Positions 56,039 to 63,832 of a DNA stretch of 64,000 nt are shown here, in pieces. Position 1 is the first letter of the stretch. The number at the start of each line of letters is the position of its first letter. Location of the stretch: contig NZ_VSSR01000012.1 of assembly GCF_008123515.1 (NCBI RefSeq), positions 31,687 to 95,686 of the forward strand, given 5' to 3'. The notes under the pieces were generated by a model that saw only the letters and a program-made list of their open reading frames with translations, had not been told where the DNA came from and ran no database searches. The translations under genes were made by a program, and so were the position numbers. This DNA is from Bradyrhizobium cytisi. GTDB lineage: Bacteria > Pseudomonadota > Alphaproteobacteria > Rhizobiales > Xanthobacteraceae.

Positions 56039-56781
56039 CGACGATCAAGCCCGCACTCAAGCCGCTGCCCCGCGCCATGCTGATCGACATGGACGACACC
56101 ATCCTGTCGGCCTATGGCCGGCCCGAGATCGCCTGGAACACGATCGCGGAAGAATTCGCCGACGAGCTCGCGCCGCTGCCGCCCCGAGAGGTCGCGACGG
56201 CCGTGCTGGCCTATGCGCGGCAGTTCTGGTCGAGCGCGGAAGCTGCGTGGCGGATGAAGCTCGGCGAGGCGCGGCGGCTCACGGTGCGCGGCGGCTTCGC
56301 CGCGCTCGCCGCTAACGGCCATCGCGCCCTCTCCGACGATCTCGCCGCGCGCCTCGCCGACCGCTTCACCACCTATCGCGAGGAAGCGATCTTCGTTTTC
56401 CCGGGCGCGCATGATGCGATCGACGCGTTGAAGGCGCACGGCGTCAAGCTCGCGCTGGTCACCAACGGCGCCGCCGACATGCAGCGCGCCAAGGTCGAGC
56501 GCTTCGAGCTGACCCATCGCTTCGATCACATCCAGATCGAGGGCGAGCACGGCTTCGGCAAGCCGGAGGAGCGCGCCTATCTGCACGCGATGGAGGCGCT
56601 CGGCGTCGCCGCCGAGGACACCTGGATGATCGGCGACAATCTGGAATGGGAGGTCGTGACGCCGCAGCGGCTCGGCATCTATGCGATCTGGATCGACGTG
56701 CACGGCGACGGTCTGCCCGCAGGCTCGACCGTCAGGCCCGACCGCATCATCCGCTCGCTGAGCGAGCTGGTGCCGGGCTGA
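56035..56781 (+). CDS. HAD superfamily hydrolase
   Basis: This 248-residue HAD phosphatase has motif [13 protein letters not shown], motif [10 protein letters not shown] and motifs [15 protein letters not shown] and [10 protein letters not shown]. The likely substrate is a phosphorylated metabolite of the YjjG/pyrimidine nucleotidase type, but that is not resolved. The start overlaps the hemF stop (ATGA). ATG 56029 would add two residues. Confidence 0.88.
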   Translation: MTTIKPALKPLPRAMLIDMDDTILSAYGRPEIAWNTIAEEFADELAPLPPREVATAVLAYARQFWSSAEAAWRMKLGEARRLTVRGGFAALAANGHRALSDDLAARLADRFTTYREEAIFVFPGAHDAIDALKAHGVKLALVTNGAADMQRAKVERFELTHRFDHIQIEGEHGFGKPEERAYLHAMEALGVAAEDTWMIGDNLEWEVVTPQRLGIYAIWIDVHGDGLPAGSTVRPDRIIRSLSELVPG

Positions 56782-57094
56782 AATCTCGAAAACAACCCCA
56801 TGCACAGTAGGACGTGACCGCGAATTCAACAGCTTGCCGCCAAACAGAACATGACTGCTGATTTTACGAAATCAGTTGACGCGTCGGGCAAAACAGGCGC
56901 ATGATGCCACCATCGCCGCGCCTGGGACGGAATAATCCTGAAGCGAATATCGAGCGATCTCCCACGCGAACTCTGCCATCGACGTTTCGCAGTCCACGCA
57001 AGCCGGCGCACTTCACGGGTCCATAGCCCGTGATCGGCGTGTCATCACGGCTTGCTAGGCTCCGCTCCCGTCGATCAACCCGAAAGGACCATTC
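56782..57094. other. 313-bp gap with dispersed repeat copy 2
   Basis: The 24-bp repeat at 56787-56810 is identical to 16543-16566. Beyond it are AT-richer sequences (TGCTGATTTTACGAAATCAG with inverted symmetry, 56852-56871) that look like remnants of a larger dispersed repeat. The minus-strand frame here has no good start. The right end holds the promoter of the DUF2158 gene. Confidence 0.55.
56787..56810. repeat. 24-bp dispersed repeat, copy 2
   Basis: Identical over 24 bases (containing AACAACCCCATGCACAGTAG) to 16543-16566, again beside the end of a gene. It starts 5 bp after the HAD stop codon. Confidence 0.85.
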
Positions 57095-57316
57095 ATGGAA
57101 CTGAAAACCGGCGACGTCGTAATGCTGAAATCCGGCGGCCAGCCGCTGACCGTCGCAGAGGTGAAGGGCGACGACATCGTCTGCCTCTGGATGGGCTCGG
57201 AGGGCGATCTGTTCCGCGAGACGCTGCCGCTGGCCACGCTCGAGCGCCTGGAAATCGACGACGAGGACGACGAAGACGAGGAAGAAGACGACGAGGACGA
57301 CGAGGACGACGAGTAG
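57095..57316 (+). CDS. DUF2158 (YodC-like) protein with acidic tail
   Basis: This 73-residue protein has a DUF2158-like N-terminal half (MELKTGDVVMLKSGGQPLTV, then DDIVCLWM) and a C-terminal tail of 20 residues made only of Asp and Glu. The tail is encoded by repeated GAC/GAG codons and may vary in length among strains. Function unknown. It is a single gene. Confidence 0.8.
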   Translation: MELKTGDVVMLKSGGQPLTVAEVKGDDIVCLWMGSEGDLFRETLPLATLERLEIDDEDDEDEEEDDEDDEDDE

Positions 57317-57447
57317 CCGCGCCTAGGACCGCATCCTCGTTAGATCGGAGCGCTTCGCTCCCGCCCCGATGTCCGCTTCTCCGCCAACAACGGCGCGGTA
57401 GCGGACATCGCTGGATATCGCGGAAGGGCATCTGCTGATATGGCCTG

Positions 57448-58425
57448 CTATTCGATCACCTCGTCGGCGCGAGCGATCAGCACCGCTGGAATTTCGAGCC
57501 CGAGCGCCTTTGAGGTCTTGAGATTTATGACCATCTCAAACTTTACAGGTTGTTCAACCGGGATGTCGGCGGGCTTTGCGCCCCCGATAATTTTTGCCAC
57601 GTAGCCGGCCGACCGGCGGTACATATCCGGAAAGCTCGGACCGTACGATAGCAGCCCTCCCTCTCTGACGAAGGCAGCGCCATACCAAATCGATGCCAAT
57701 CGATAGCGTCCTGCCAACTCGATCAGTCGCTTGCGATTATAGTTCAGGAACGGAGATGCCATAGTTACAAGCGCGTCCGCGCCTTGTTCCTTCGCGTGCG
57801 CGAATGCACCGTCAAATTCGCGGGGATCAGCGGCCTGTACAATCAGTGGTTCAAGCTTGAGTGCACGCGCAGTCGCCTGTACTTCAGCCACTCCGGCCTG
57901 CCCTACCTTCGGGTCGTGCAGCACCATGATCCTTGTAGCTGCTGGTACAGCCTCCTTCAGCACTTCCACCCGTTTGGCTTCCAAATCTGTGCCAGACATC
58001 GCCAAACCGGTGACATTGCCGCCCGGTCGGCTGAGGCTCTGAACGACTCCCGTCCCAATCGGATCACTGATGATTGCAAATACGATGGGCGTCTTGGTTC
58101 CAGTGGCCATGAGCGCAAGTGTCGCCTCTGAGCCGGCAGTGATGATGACGTCGAGATCGCGCTGTCCGAGAGCTGCTGCCAGCTCTTTGACGCGGTTTGG
58201 ATCGCCTTCGCCCCACAGGTAATCAACCTCAATCGTTCTGCCCTCTACAAGGCCATTCTCGAGCAGACCTTGTTTGAACCCTGCGATCTGCCGAGGATCG
58301 AAGGCGCCCGGGCTCCCAACACCTAAGTATGCGACGCGGGCGATATGATCGTTCTTCGATTGAGCGCGCGCCGGCAAAGGCAACGCTGCGGCGCCAAGGC
58401 CGGCTACGAAATCGCGTCGTCTCAT
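57448..58425 (-). CDS. ABC transporter substrate-binding protein (PF04392 type)
   Basis: This 325-residue exported protein has a Tat-like signal (MRRRDFVAGLGAAALPLPAR, AQS cleavage) and the substrate-binding fold of the TrpX/ABC_sub_bind family (GLLENGLVEGRTIEVDYLWG). No permease or ATPase gene is nearby, so it is an orphan binding protein. Ligands of this family include tryptophan and others. The sequence is less GC-rich than neighbours. ATG 58425 gives a clear signal peptide. Confidence 0.88.
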   Translation of the reverse strand: MRRRDFVAGLGAAALPLPARAQSKNDHIARVAYLGVGSPGAFDPRQIAGFKQGLLENGLVEGRTIEVDYLWGEGDPNRVKELAAALGQRDLDVIITAGSEATLALMATGTKTPIVFAIISDPIGTGVVQSLSRPGGNVTGLAMSGTDLEAKRVEVLKEAVPAATRIMVLHDPKVGQAGVAEVQATARALKLEPLIVQAADPREFDGAFAHAKEQGADALVTMASPFLNYNRKRLIELAGRYRLASIWYGAAFVREGGLLSYGPSFPDMYRRSAGYVAKIIGGAKPADIPVEQPVKFEMVINLKTSKALGLEIPAVLIARADEVIE

Positions 58426-58533
58426 GTTAACCCCGCGGAATAAAGGCCTCGCGAAACGCCTATCGCAGCCCAGGTGCTGGGGCAACCATCCATGGCTCTC
58501 AGCTCAGGCGCTGACAGGGTCCGATGTCCGAAT

Positions 58534-58632
58534 GGGTCAAAAATGCGAAATACTCGACCTGCGCAAATCTAGTCCGCCATGCCTCACTCAGCGGACCTCG
58601 ACGAGGTGCGCCGCTACTTCGCTGATGGGCCA
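58534..58632. repeat. ~98-bp direct repeat, copy 1
   Basis: This 99-bp segment (GGGTCAAAAATGCGAAATAC ... CGCTACTTCGCTGATGGGCC) is close to 61337-61434, same orientation, with about nine in ten bases the same. It lies between the ABC-binding gene and the DUF2380 gene. Confidence 0.85.
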
Positions 58633-58660
58633 GAAGCGGACTAACGGTGCCATGCACAGT

Positions 58661-59191
58661 CTATTGCTGCGATGTGCTTTCAAGCAGCCGGTCGCGAACC
58701 TCCTCCGATACAAAGCGCTCCACCCGCTGCCATGCCTCGTCGTTGTCGCCGCGGAACTGGAAGTATTTCCTAAACAGGATGCGCTGGGATTTTGTATCGA
58801 TAGCAACGGTCTGCGCAAACTGCACCAGCGTGCTCATCTTATGAAAGCCGCCGATGATCAGGATCTGTGCGCCGTCCTGTGACGCCGCGCGCAGCCGATC
58901 GCGCAACGTCGGTCCATCGGTCGGACAATTTGAAGCGCAGGAGGACGGCACAAGCTCAAAACGGTGGTCCGCCGTGACATCGTCCCGCAGCGCGGTCATG
59001 AAGGCCCGCAATCGCTTTTCATGCACGGCCGTCTGATCGGTTGGCTCGTTCGACGTGTCTTTATATTTGAAATCGTCGACGGAGACAGCCAGGGCGTGGC
59101 CGGGGGTCTCGGCGGATGCTTCCGAGATGAGGCTGGATCCCAGGAACAGAGCGGCTGCGGAAACAGCGTGCAGGATTGAGCTGCGGCGCAT
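58661..59191 (-). CDS. exported DUF2380-like protein
   Basis: This 176-residue protein has a signal peptide (AAALFLGSSLISEASAET) and a domain of the DUF2380 kind (LAVSVDDFKYKDTSNEP, then AQILIIGGFHKMSTL and LVQFAQTVAIDTKSQRILF). These resemble the TolB-like domain of neighbouring cyclase proteins. Function is unknown. The gene is bracketed, together with the cyclase gene, by the direct repeats. Confidence 0.75.
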   Translation of the reverse strand: MRRSSILHAVSAAALFLGSSLISEASAETPGHALAVSVDDFKYKDTSNEPTDQTAVHEKRLRAFMTALRDDVTADHRFELVPSSCASNCPTDGPTLRDRLRAASQDGAQILIIGGFHKMSTLVQFAQTVAIDTKSQRILFRKYFQFRGDNDEAWQRVERFVSEEVRDRLLESTSQQ

Positions 59192-59490
59192 AGCGATGCT
59201 CCTCCGCCGAATCCATCTTAGCAGATCGTTTCTTTCCGTCTCCTGTCGAAGAAATTAATCCTTGGTAACGCTACGCGGCCGTCCATGGCAGCGCGGCGGT
59301 CTGCGACGGCGAGCAATGGGCAAAGCTTTTCTTAGGCGCGCGCCCGGATTTTGGGCTGAACGGGCAACCGATTGGAGGCCATTCCGATTGATCAAGCCGC
59401 TACTATTGCCTTCTTCGGGAACTCGATTGAGTGGTCGTGGCGCGGCAGCCGGATTTGTCGTAGAACGTGCAGGTCGAAAGGTCTGTATTC
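59192..59490. other. 299-bp gap between DUF2380 and cyclase genes
   Basis: No frame with a good start is supported (a plus-strand frame 59262-59582 overlaps the cyclase gene out of frame). It contains the promoters of both divergent genes. Confidence 0.5.
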
Positions 59491-61281
59491 ATGGCGCAAG
59501 AGCGGCCGTCGCGGGTCGAGCGCAGATTGTCGGCGATTTTGGCCGCCGACGTGGCGGGCTATTCGCGGCTCATGCACCATGACGAGGAGGGTACGCATGC
59601 CAAACTAATGACGCTCCTAATGGAGGCTGTATACCCAGCAATCGCCGAGCACGGTGGCCGCGTCGTGAAGAACACAGGCGATGGGTTTTTGGCGGAGTTC
59701 GCCAGCGCGGTAGAGGCGGTTAGAGCTGCGATGCAGTTCCAGACCCGGACTCACGAACTTACGATCGACGAGGCCAAAGACGATCGCATTGCCTTTCGGG
59801 CGGGGATCAATATAGGCGACGTAATAGTTGAGCCGCATGACATTTTTGGGGACGGTGTGAACATTGCGGCGCGGCTTGAAAGCATCGCAGAGCCAGGTGG
59901 TATCTGCATCTCGTCTTCCGTGCATGATCACGTCAGAGGTAAAATCGGCGTTGAGTTCGCTGATTTGGGCGAGCAGAACCTCAAAAACATCGCCCTTCCG
60001 GTCCGGACTTATGCAGTGGTCCGGGATGGGCCAAGCTCCGCGACACAGGTTGAACGCGCAAGCCAGGGCCCGCTTTCAACGCCGCGTCTTTCAATCGTCG
60101 TGCTGCCTTTCGTCAACCTCAGTGGTGACCCCGAGCAGGATTACTTTGTCGATGGTGTAACCGAGAGTTTGACCACGGACTTGTCGCGCATCAGTGGTTC
60201 ATTTGTAATCGCAGGGGACAGTGCCGTCTCATACAAGGGTAGACCAGTCGATGTACGGCAAGTCGGCCGCGAATTAAACGTTCGCTACGTATTCGAAGGT
60301 TCAGTGCAACGCAGTGGCAAGCGGCTTCGGATGAACGTGCAGTTGATCGATGCCAGGAGCGGCCAGCATCTTTGGGCCGAGCGCTTCGAGAAACCTGTCG
60401 TCAACCTGTTCGACATGCAGGACGAAATCGTATCGAGGCTCGCCAATACATTAGGTGCGCAGCTCATCGTGGCTGAGGCGCGACGAGCCGAGCGTACGCT
60501 GCATCCCGATGCGATGGACTTGTACTTCCAGGGCCGGGCCTGGTTGATGAAGGGGTTTAGCCCTGAAGACGTAACGCAGGCGCGGAGTTTCTTCGAACGC
60601 GCTCTGGAGTTCGACCCCGGCAACGTCGAAGCAATGATTGGCCTGGCGACTGTTGATACGGCAATTGGGTCCAGCTTTACCACGGATGATGGGCCTGCGC
60701 GGTTTGCAGCGGCTGAGGCGATGGTGAATAAGGCATTGTCGATCAGGCCGAACTATACTTCAGCCCACTCGGCGCGGGGTTGGGTCCAGATCTTTACGAA
60801 CCGGGCCGCCCAAGGCATCCGTGAATTCGAGCATGCGTTGGCGCTGGACTCGAATAGGGCCAACTCTCATGCCGCCCTTGGTTTTGCCAAATTCTATTTG
60901 GGTCGCGCTGCCGAGACCGAAGGCCATATACGCGAGGCTTTACGTCTCTCCCCTCGCGACGTTGAAGCCTACCAGTGGACGTGTTTTGTGGGCGTGGCGA
61001 AGCTACAGCTTGTTTTGGACGTCGAAGCCGTCAATTGGCTACGACAAAGCACTGAGGCGAACCGCAACTTTCCTCTCGCTCATTTGTCGCTCGCCGCAGC
61101 GTTGGGCCTGACCGACGCGCTCGATGAGGCGCGAACTGCTGCGAGAACGGGACTTGCGCTCAACTCAGGTTTCACCATCCGTCGTTTTGTCGCTGCTCAA
61201 CAAAGTGACAACCCGGCTTTTCTTGCCGGGCTCAAGCGCACGTGTGAAGGCTTTCGCCTCGCTGGCGTGCCGGAAGGGTGA
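59491..61281 (+). CDS. class III adenylate/guanylate cyclase with TolB-like and TPR regions
   Basis: This 596-residue protein starts with a class III cyclase domain (1-175): metal Asp in ILAADVAGYSRLM and VVKNTGDGFLAEF, then PHDIFGDGVNIAARLESIAE. A TolB-N-like domain follows (LSIVVLPFVNLSGDPEQDYF, 198-217; ending VQLIDARSGQHLWAERFE), then TPR-like helices from about 330 to 570. There is no transmembrane segment. This architecture is common in Bradyrhizobium, but input and nucleotide product are unknown. Codon use is less GC-rich than the core genes. Confidence 0.88.
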   Translation: MAQERPSRVERRLSAILAADVAGYSRLMHHDEEGTHAKLMTLLMEAVYPAIAEHGGRVVKNTGDGFLAEFASAVEAVRAAMQFQTRTHELTIDEAKDDRIAFRAGINIGDVIVEPHDIFGDGVNIAARLESIAEPGGICISSSVHDHVRGKIGVEFADLGEQNLKNIALPVRTYAVVRDGPSSATQVERASQGPLSTPRLSIVVLPFVNLSGDPEQDYFVDGVTESLTTDLSRISGSFVIAGDSAVSYKGRPVDVRQVGRELNVRYVFEGSVQRSGKRLRMNVQLIDARSGQHLWAERFEKPVVNLFDMQDEIVSRLANTLGAQLIVAEARRAERTLHPDAMDLYFQGRAWLMKGFSPEDVTQARSFFERALEFDPGNVEAMIGLATVDTAIGSSFTTDDGPARFAAAEAMVNKALSIRPNYTSAHSARGWVQIFTNRAAQGIREFEHALALDSNRANSHAALGFAKFYLGRAAETEGHIREALRLSPRDVEAYQWTCFVGVAKLQLVLDVEAVNWLRQSTEANRNFPLAHLSLAAALGLTDALDEARTAARTGLALNSGFTIRRFVAAQQSDNPAFLAGLKRTCEGFRLAGVPEG

Positions 61282-61336
61282 TGGGCGCTTCCGGTCAGAA
61301 GCCGACTTCAGCGCGTTCCTGCCCTACGCCCGCTTT

Positions 61337-61434
61337 GGGTCAAAATGCGAAGAACTCAACGTGAGCAAATCTAGTCCGCCATGCCTCAACAAGCGGACCT
61401 CAACAAGGTGCGCCGCTACTTCGCTGATGGGCCA
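61337..61434. repeat. ~98-bp direct repeat, copy 2
   Basis: Matches 58534-58632 over its whole length with about ten differences, in the same orientation. It begins 56 bp after the cyclase stop and ends 42 bp before the end of merR. Confidence 0.85.
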
Positions 61435-61475
61435 TCGGACTTGCGCGGGCCGACGCGCCTCAACATCGGCCAAGT

Positions 61476-61910
61476 CTAGTCGCTGTGCCTGCCGGCATCC
61501 AGAATGTCGAGCACCGGGCAGTCGGGCGTAGCACCGTCGGAGCATTGCGCGACCGTTTCCGCCAAGATGGCTTCAAGCTTGACAAGATCCGAGAGTTTAT
61601 TGCGAACGTTCGCCAGATGCGTACTGGCAATCTTGTGCACATCGGCACACGAAGCGCGCTCCGGCCCTCCTAAGACCAGCAAGGCGCGAATCTCCTCGAG
61701 AGTGAATCCGAGGTCGCGGGAACGCCGGATGAAAGCCAATGTGCGTTTTTCGGCTGGTCCGTATGCCCGTCGACCGCTTGCGGTTCGGGGCGGCGCCGGC
61801 AACATTTTGATCCGCTCGTAATAGCGGATGGTCTCAATGTTCACGCCGCTATCCCTGGACAGCTCACCAATTGAGATGCTTTCGGCTCCCGAAGGCGTGA
61901 TGGTGCGCAT
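61476..61910 (-). CDS. merR: MerR-type mercury-responsive regulator
   Basis: This 144-residue regulator has the HTH (ISIGELSRDSGVNIETIRYY) and the Cys residues Cys88, Cys123 and Cys131. Cys88 and Cys123 keep the 35-residue spacing of Hg(II)-binding Cys82/Cys117 in Tn501 MerR, while the last pair is one residue closer. It is divergent from merT-merP and shares their promoter region. ATG 61910 is used; the frame is open further upstream. Confidence 0.9.
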   Translation of the reverse strand: MRTITPSGAESISIGELSRDSGVNIETIRYYERIKMLPAPPRTASGRRAYGPAEKRTLAFIRRSRDLGFTLEEIRALLVLGGPERASCADVHKIASTHLANVRNKLSDLVKLEAILAETVAQCSDGATPDCPVLDILDAGRHSD

Positions 61911-61920
61911 GAAATAGTCC

Positions 61921-61951
61921 TTGATCCTGTAGTCGCTACAGGATGCATGGT
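61921..61951 (+). promoter_or_regulatory. MerR-type promoter/operator for merT
   Basis: TTGATC (61921-61926) and CATGGT (61946-61951) are 19 bp apart, the overlong spacing that MerR activators correct. The spacer carries the perfect dyad ATCCTGTAG-TCG-CTACAGGAT (61924-61944). Position between the divergent genes fits MerR control. Confidence 0.82.
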
Positions 61952-61961
61952 TTAGCCCATC

Positions 61962-62342
61962 ATGATCAAGCAAGCTGATCACATCGCCGATAATCGGCGG
62001 CAAACCCTCATGGCGGCCGGCGGCCTTGTTGGGGCCCTCGCGGCTTCGTCGTGTTGCATCTTGCCCCTCGCCCTGTTCGGTCTTGGGGTGAGCGGAGCAT
62101 GGATCGGGAACTTCACTCGGCTTGCCCCGTACCAGCCGTACTTCCTCACCGCGACACTCGCGTTCCTCGGGTACGGCTATTGGCTGGTCTACCGATCCTC
62201 AACGCGCGCCTGCGCCGATGGCGAGGCCTGCGCGCGCCCGCTGCCAAATCGTCTCGTCAAAGCGGGCCTCATCCTCGCAACCATTCTCGTCGTCGCCGCG
62301 CTGGCCCTCGACTTCATCGCACCGCTCTTTCTCAATTCGTAA
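61962..62342 (+). CDS. merT: mercury transporter MerT
   Basis: This 126-residue inner-membrane protein has three hydrophobic segments and the Hg(II)-binding Cys31-Cys32 in LAASSCCILPLALFG, with a second Cys pair in RACADGEACAR. It moves Hg(II) into the cytoplasm, taking it from MerP. ATG 61962 lies about 4 nt after the expected transcription start; ATG 62010 is another possible start. It is followed by merP. Confidence 0.92.
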   Translation: MIKQADHIADNRRQTLMAAGGLVGALAASSCCILPLALFGLGVSGAWIGNFTRLAPYQPYFLTATLAFLGYGYWLVYRSSTRACADGEACARPLPNRLVKAGLILATILVVAALALDFIAPLFLNS

Positions 62343-62355
62343 CCGGAGATTCCCA

Positions 62356-62640
62356 ATGAACAAGATCCTCGCCCTCGCGGCCTGTGCCGCCACCATCATC
62401 GCCTCGCCAGCAGCGATGGCCGCCGACAAGACGATCACCTTGGCCGTGAACAATATGGATTGCGCGGCCTGCCCCTCCATCGTCAAAGGTAGCCTGGAAG
62501 CCGTGCCCGGCGTTGCCAAGGTTGCGGTGTCGTTCAAGGACAGGACGGCAACAGTCATCTATGACGACGCCAAAGCCGATGTGGACCAACTGACATCGGC
62601 GACCACGAAGGCGGGTTATCCGTCCGCGCCCCGGAGCTGA
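62356..62640 (+). CDS. merP: periplasmic mercury-binding protein MerP
   Basis: This 94-residue protein has a signal peptide (ILALAACAATIIASPAAMA) and an HMA domain with MDCAAC (Cys36, Cys39). It binds Hg(II) in the periplasm and hands it to MerT. GGAG is 9 nt before ATG 62356. It follows merT by 13 bp. Confidence 0.94.
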   Translation: MNKILALAACAATIIASPAAMAADKTITLAVNNMDCAACPSIVKGSLEAVPGVAKVAVSFKDRTATVIYDDAKADVDQLTSATTKAGYPSAPRS

Positions 62641-62644
62641 TCCG

Positions 62645-62869
62645 ATGCTGCTTCAATCGACCATCACCTGTCCGCAATGCGCCGCCGCGAAATCGGAGAC
62701 CATGCCGACCGATGCCTGCCAGTTCTTCTATGAATGCACCGGCTGCGGCACAAAGCTAAAGCCGAAGTCGGGCGATTGCTGCGTGTTCTGCTCCTACGGC
62801 TCGGTGCCGTGTCCGCCGATCCAGGCGGTACGCTCCGGTGGACCGGATGCGGCCTCCTGCTGTGCATAA
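62645..62869 (+). CDS. GDCCVxC domain metal-binding protein
   Basis: This 74-residue Cys-rich protein has ITCPQC, CTGCG, the signature GDCCVFCSYGSVPCPP, and a terminal CC. The family is found next to merT/merP genes and probably carries or buffers Hg(II). It starts 4 bp after merP, so it is the last gene of the unit. Confidence 0.88.
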   Translation: MLLQSTITCPQCAAAKSETMPTDACQFFYECTGCGTKLKPKSGDCCVFCSYGSVPCPPIQAVRSGGPDAASCCA

Positions 62870-63052
62870 CAGGCGATGACCAACGCGCCGACCCAAACCA
62901 CTCGCGACTGGCTCGGCAGCGTGCACACCAGCTTGCTCGCGTGGTGGATGCCTAGGATTACGGTGACACGATTACGGTGTCAGTGCTGGACTGCACCGCA
63001 ATTCCGGCCTGAGGTTATCCGCTCACCGCGCACGCACGGCCATGCCGGCGTC
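62870..63052. other. gap with possible truncated gene and repeat remnants
   Basis: An ATG at 62876 just after the GDCCVxC gene opens MTNAPTQTTRDWLGSVHTSL and continues without a stop into the antisense of the next gene, so it may be a truncated fourth mer-unit gene. At 62953-62985 ATTACGGTGACAC and its variant ATTACGGTGTCAG occur close together. Confidence 0.35.
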
Positions 63053-63499
63053 TCACAGCCAGCGCCGCACCCGCCCGACATAGTCATCATAGGCCGTGCC
63101 GAACTGGCGGCGCATCTTGGCCTCCTCGAACGGGATGTGGACCCAATTGACGGTCGCGAAGACGGCAACGGGCGCCATGAACATCGGCCAGGCGCCGATC
63201 CATATTGCAATGCCGAGAGCGAGAGTGACGAGGCCCAAATACATCGGGTTGCGGGTGAACCGGTAGGGACCACGCGTGACGAGTTTGCGGTTGGTCGGCG
63301 ACACCGGATTGATTTCGGTATCCTCGCTCCGGAACAGGAGGAAAGCCAGGACGGGCGGGATGAACGCAAGTCCCACCAACGCCAGTCCCAGCGCTGGCAA
63401 CGGCAGGCCGGGAACTACTGGCCAGTGCAGTAACCAGCTCAGCGCGACGCAGAGCAGGATGAAGATCAACGTCCAAACTGGCGGAGCGAGCTTGAGCAT
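63053..63499 (-). CDS. isoprenylcysteine carboxyl methyltransferase-like membrane protein
   Basis: This 148-residue integral membrane protein has four hydrophobic segments and the PEMT/ICMT motif RGPYRFTRNPMYLGLV, with a conserved acidic end EEAKMRRQFGTAYDDY. It methylates lipids or small thiols in related proteins, but the target is unknown. It lies opposite the mer unit. Confidence 0.88.
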   Translation of the reverse strand: MLKLAPPVWTLIFILLCVALSWLLHWPVVPGLPLPALGLALVGLAFIPPVLAFLLFRSEDTEINPVSPTNRKLVTRGPYRFTRNPMYLGLVTLALGIAIWIGAWPMFMAPVAVFATVNWVHIPFEEAKMRRQFGTAYDDYVGRVRRWL

Positions 63500-63622
63500 G
63501 ATTGAGCCACCTGAACCGGACGGTCCGACAATATCTCATTCACCACAAGGGCTATCACGGTGCACCGTAATTCCAATCACTCCAAGGTCGCGGCGCTGCC
63601 AGAAGCCGACTTCCGAGATCAC

Positions 63623-63832
63623 TCAACGCTGGTGCGTTCCGGTTGGCGGCTTACGGGAGTATGTCTTTGGGTCAACCAGCGCGGCGAAACCAGCGGCAAG
63701 AGAAACGACCGCGACAAACAGGGCGGTCATGGGGTCAATAAACAAATACAGAACCGCCGCGATTGACGTCAGCAGCAGAGCGGGGCCGATCAGTACGGGG
63801 TGCGATCTAAACCAGTCCAGCACCTTGAACAT
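63623..63832 (-). CDS. small two-segment membrane protein
   Basis: This 69-residue protein (MFKVLDWFRSHPVLIGPALL, then FIDPMTALFVAVVSLAAGF) has two membrane segments and a basic tail. ATG 63832 gives a natural N-terminus. Function unknown. It lies 123 bp upstream of the methyltransferase on the same strand. Confidence 0.6.
   Translation of the reverse strand: MFKVLDWFRSHPVLIGPALLLTSIAAVLYLFIDPMTALFVAVVSLAAGFAALVDPKTYSRKPPTGTHQR

Noticed and set aside
59262..59582. Plus-strand frame before the cyclase gene
   Set aside because: It overlaps the cyclase start out of frame and has an odd composition; no ribosome binding site.
62876..63433. Plus-strand frame of 185 codons as a full gene
   Set aside because: Most of it is antisense to the clear isoprenylcysteine methyltransferase-like gene; only its first ~25 codons could be a gene remnant.
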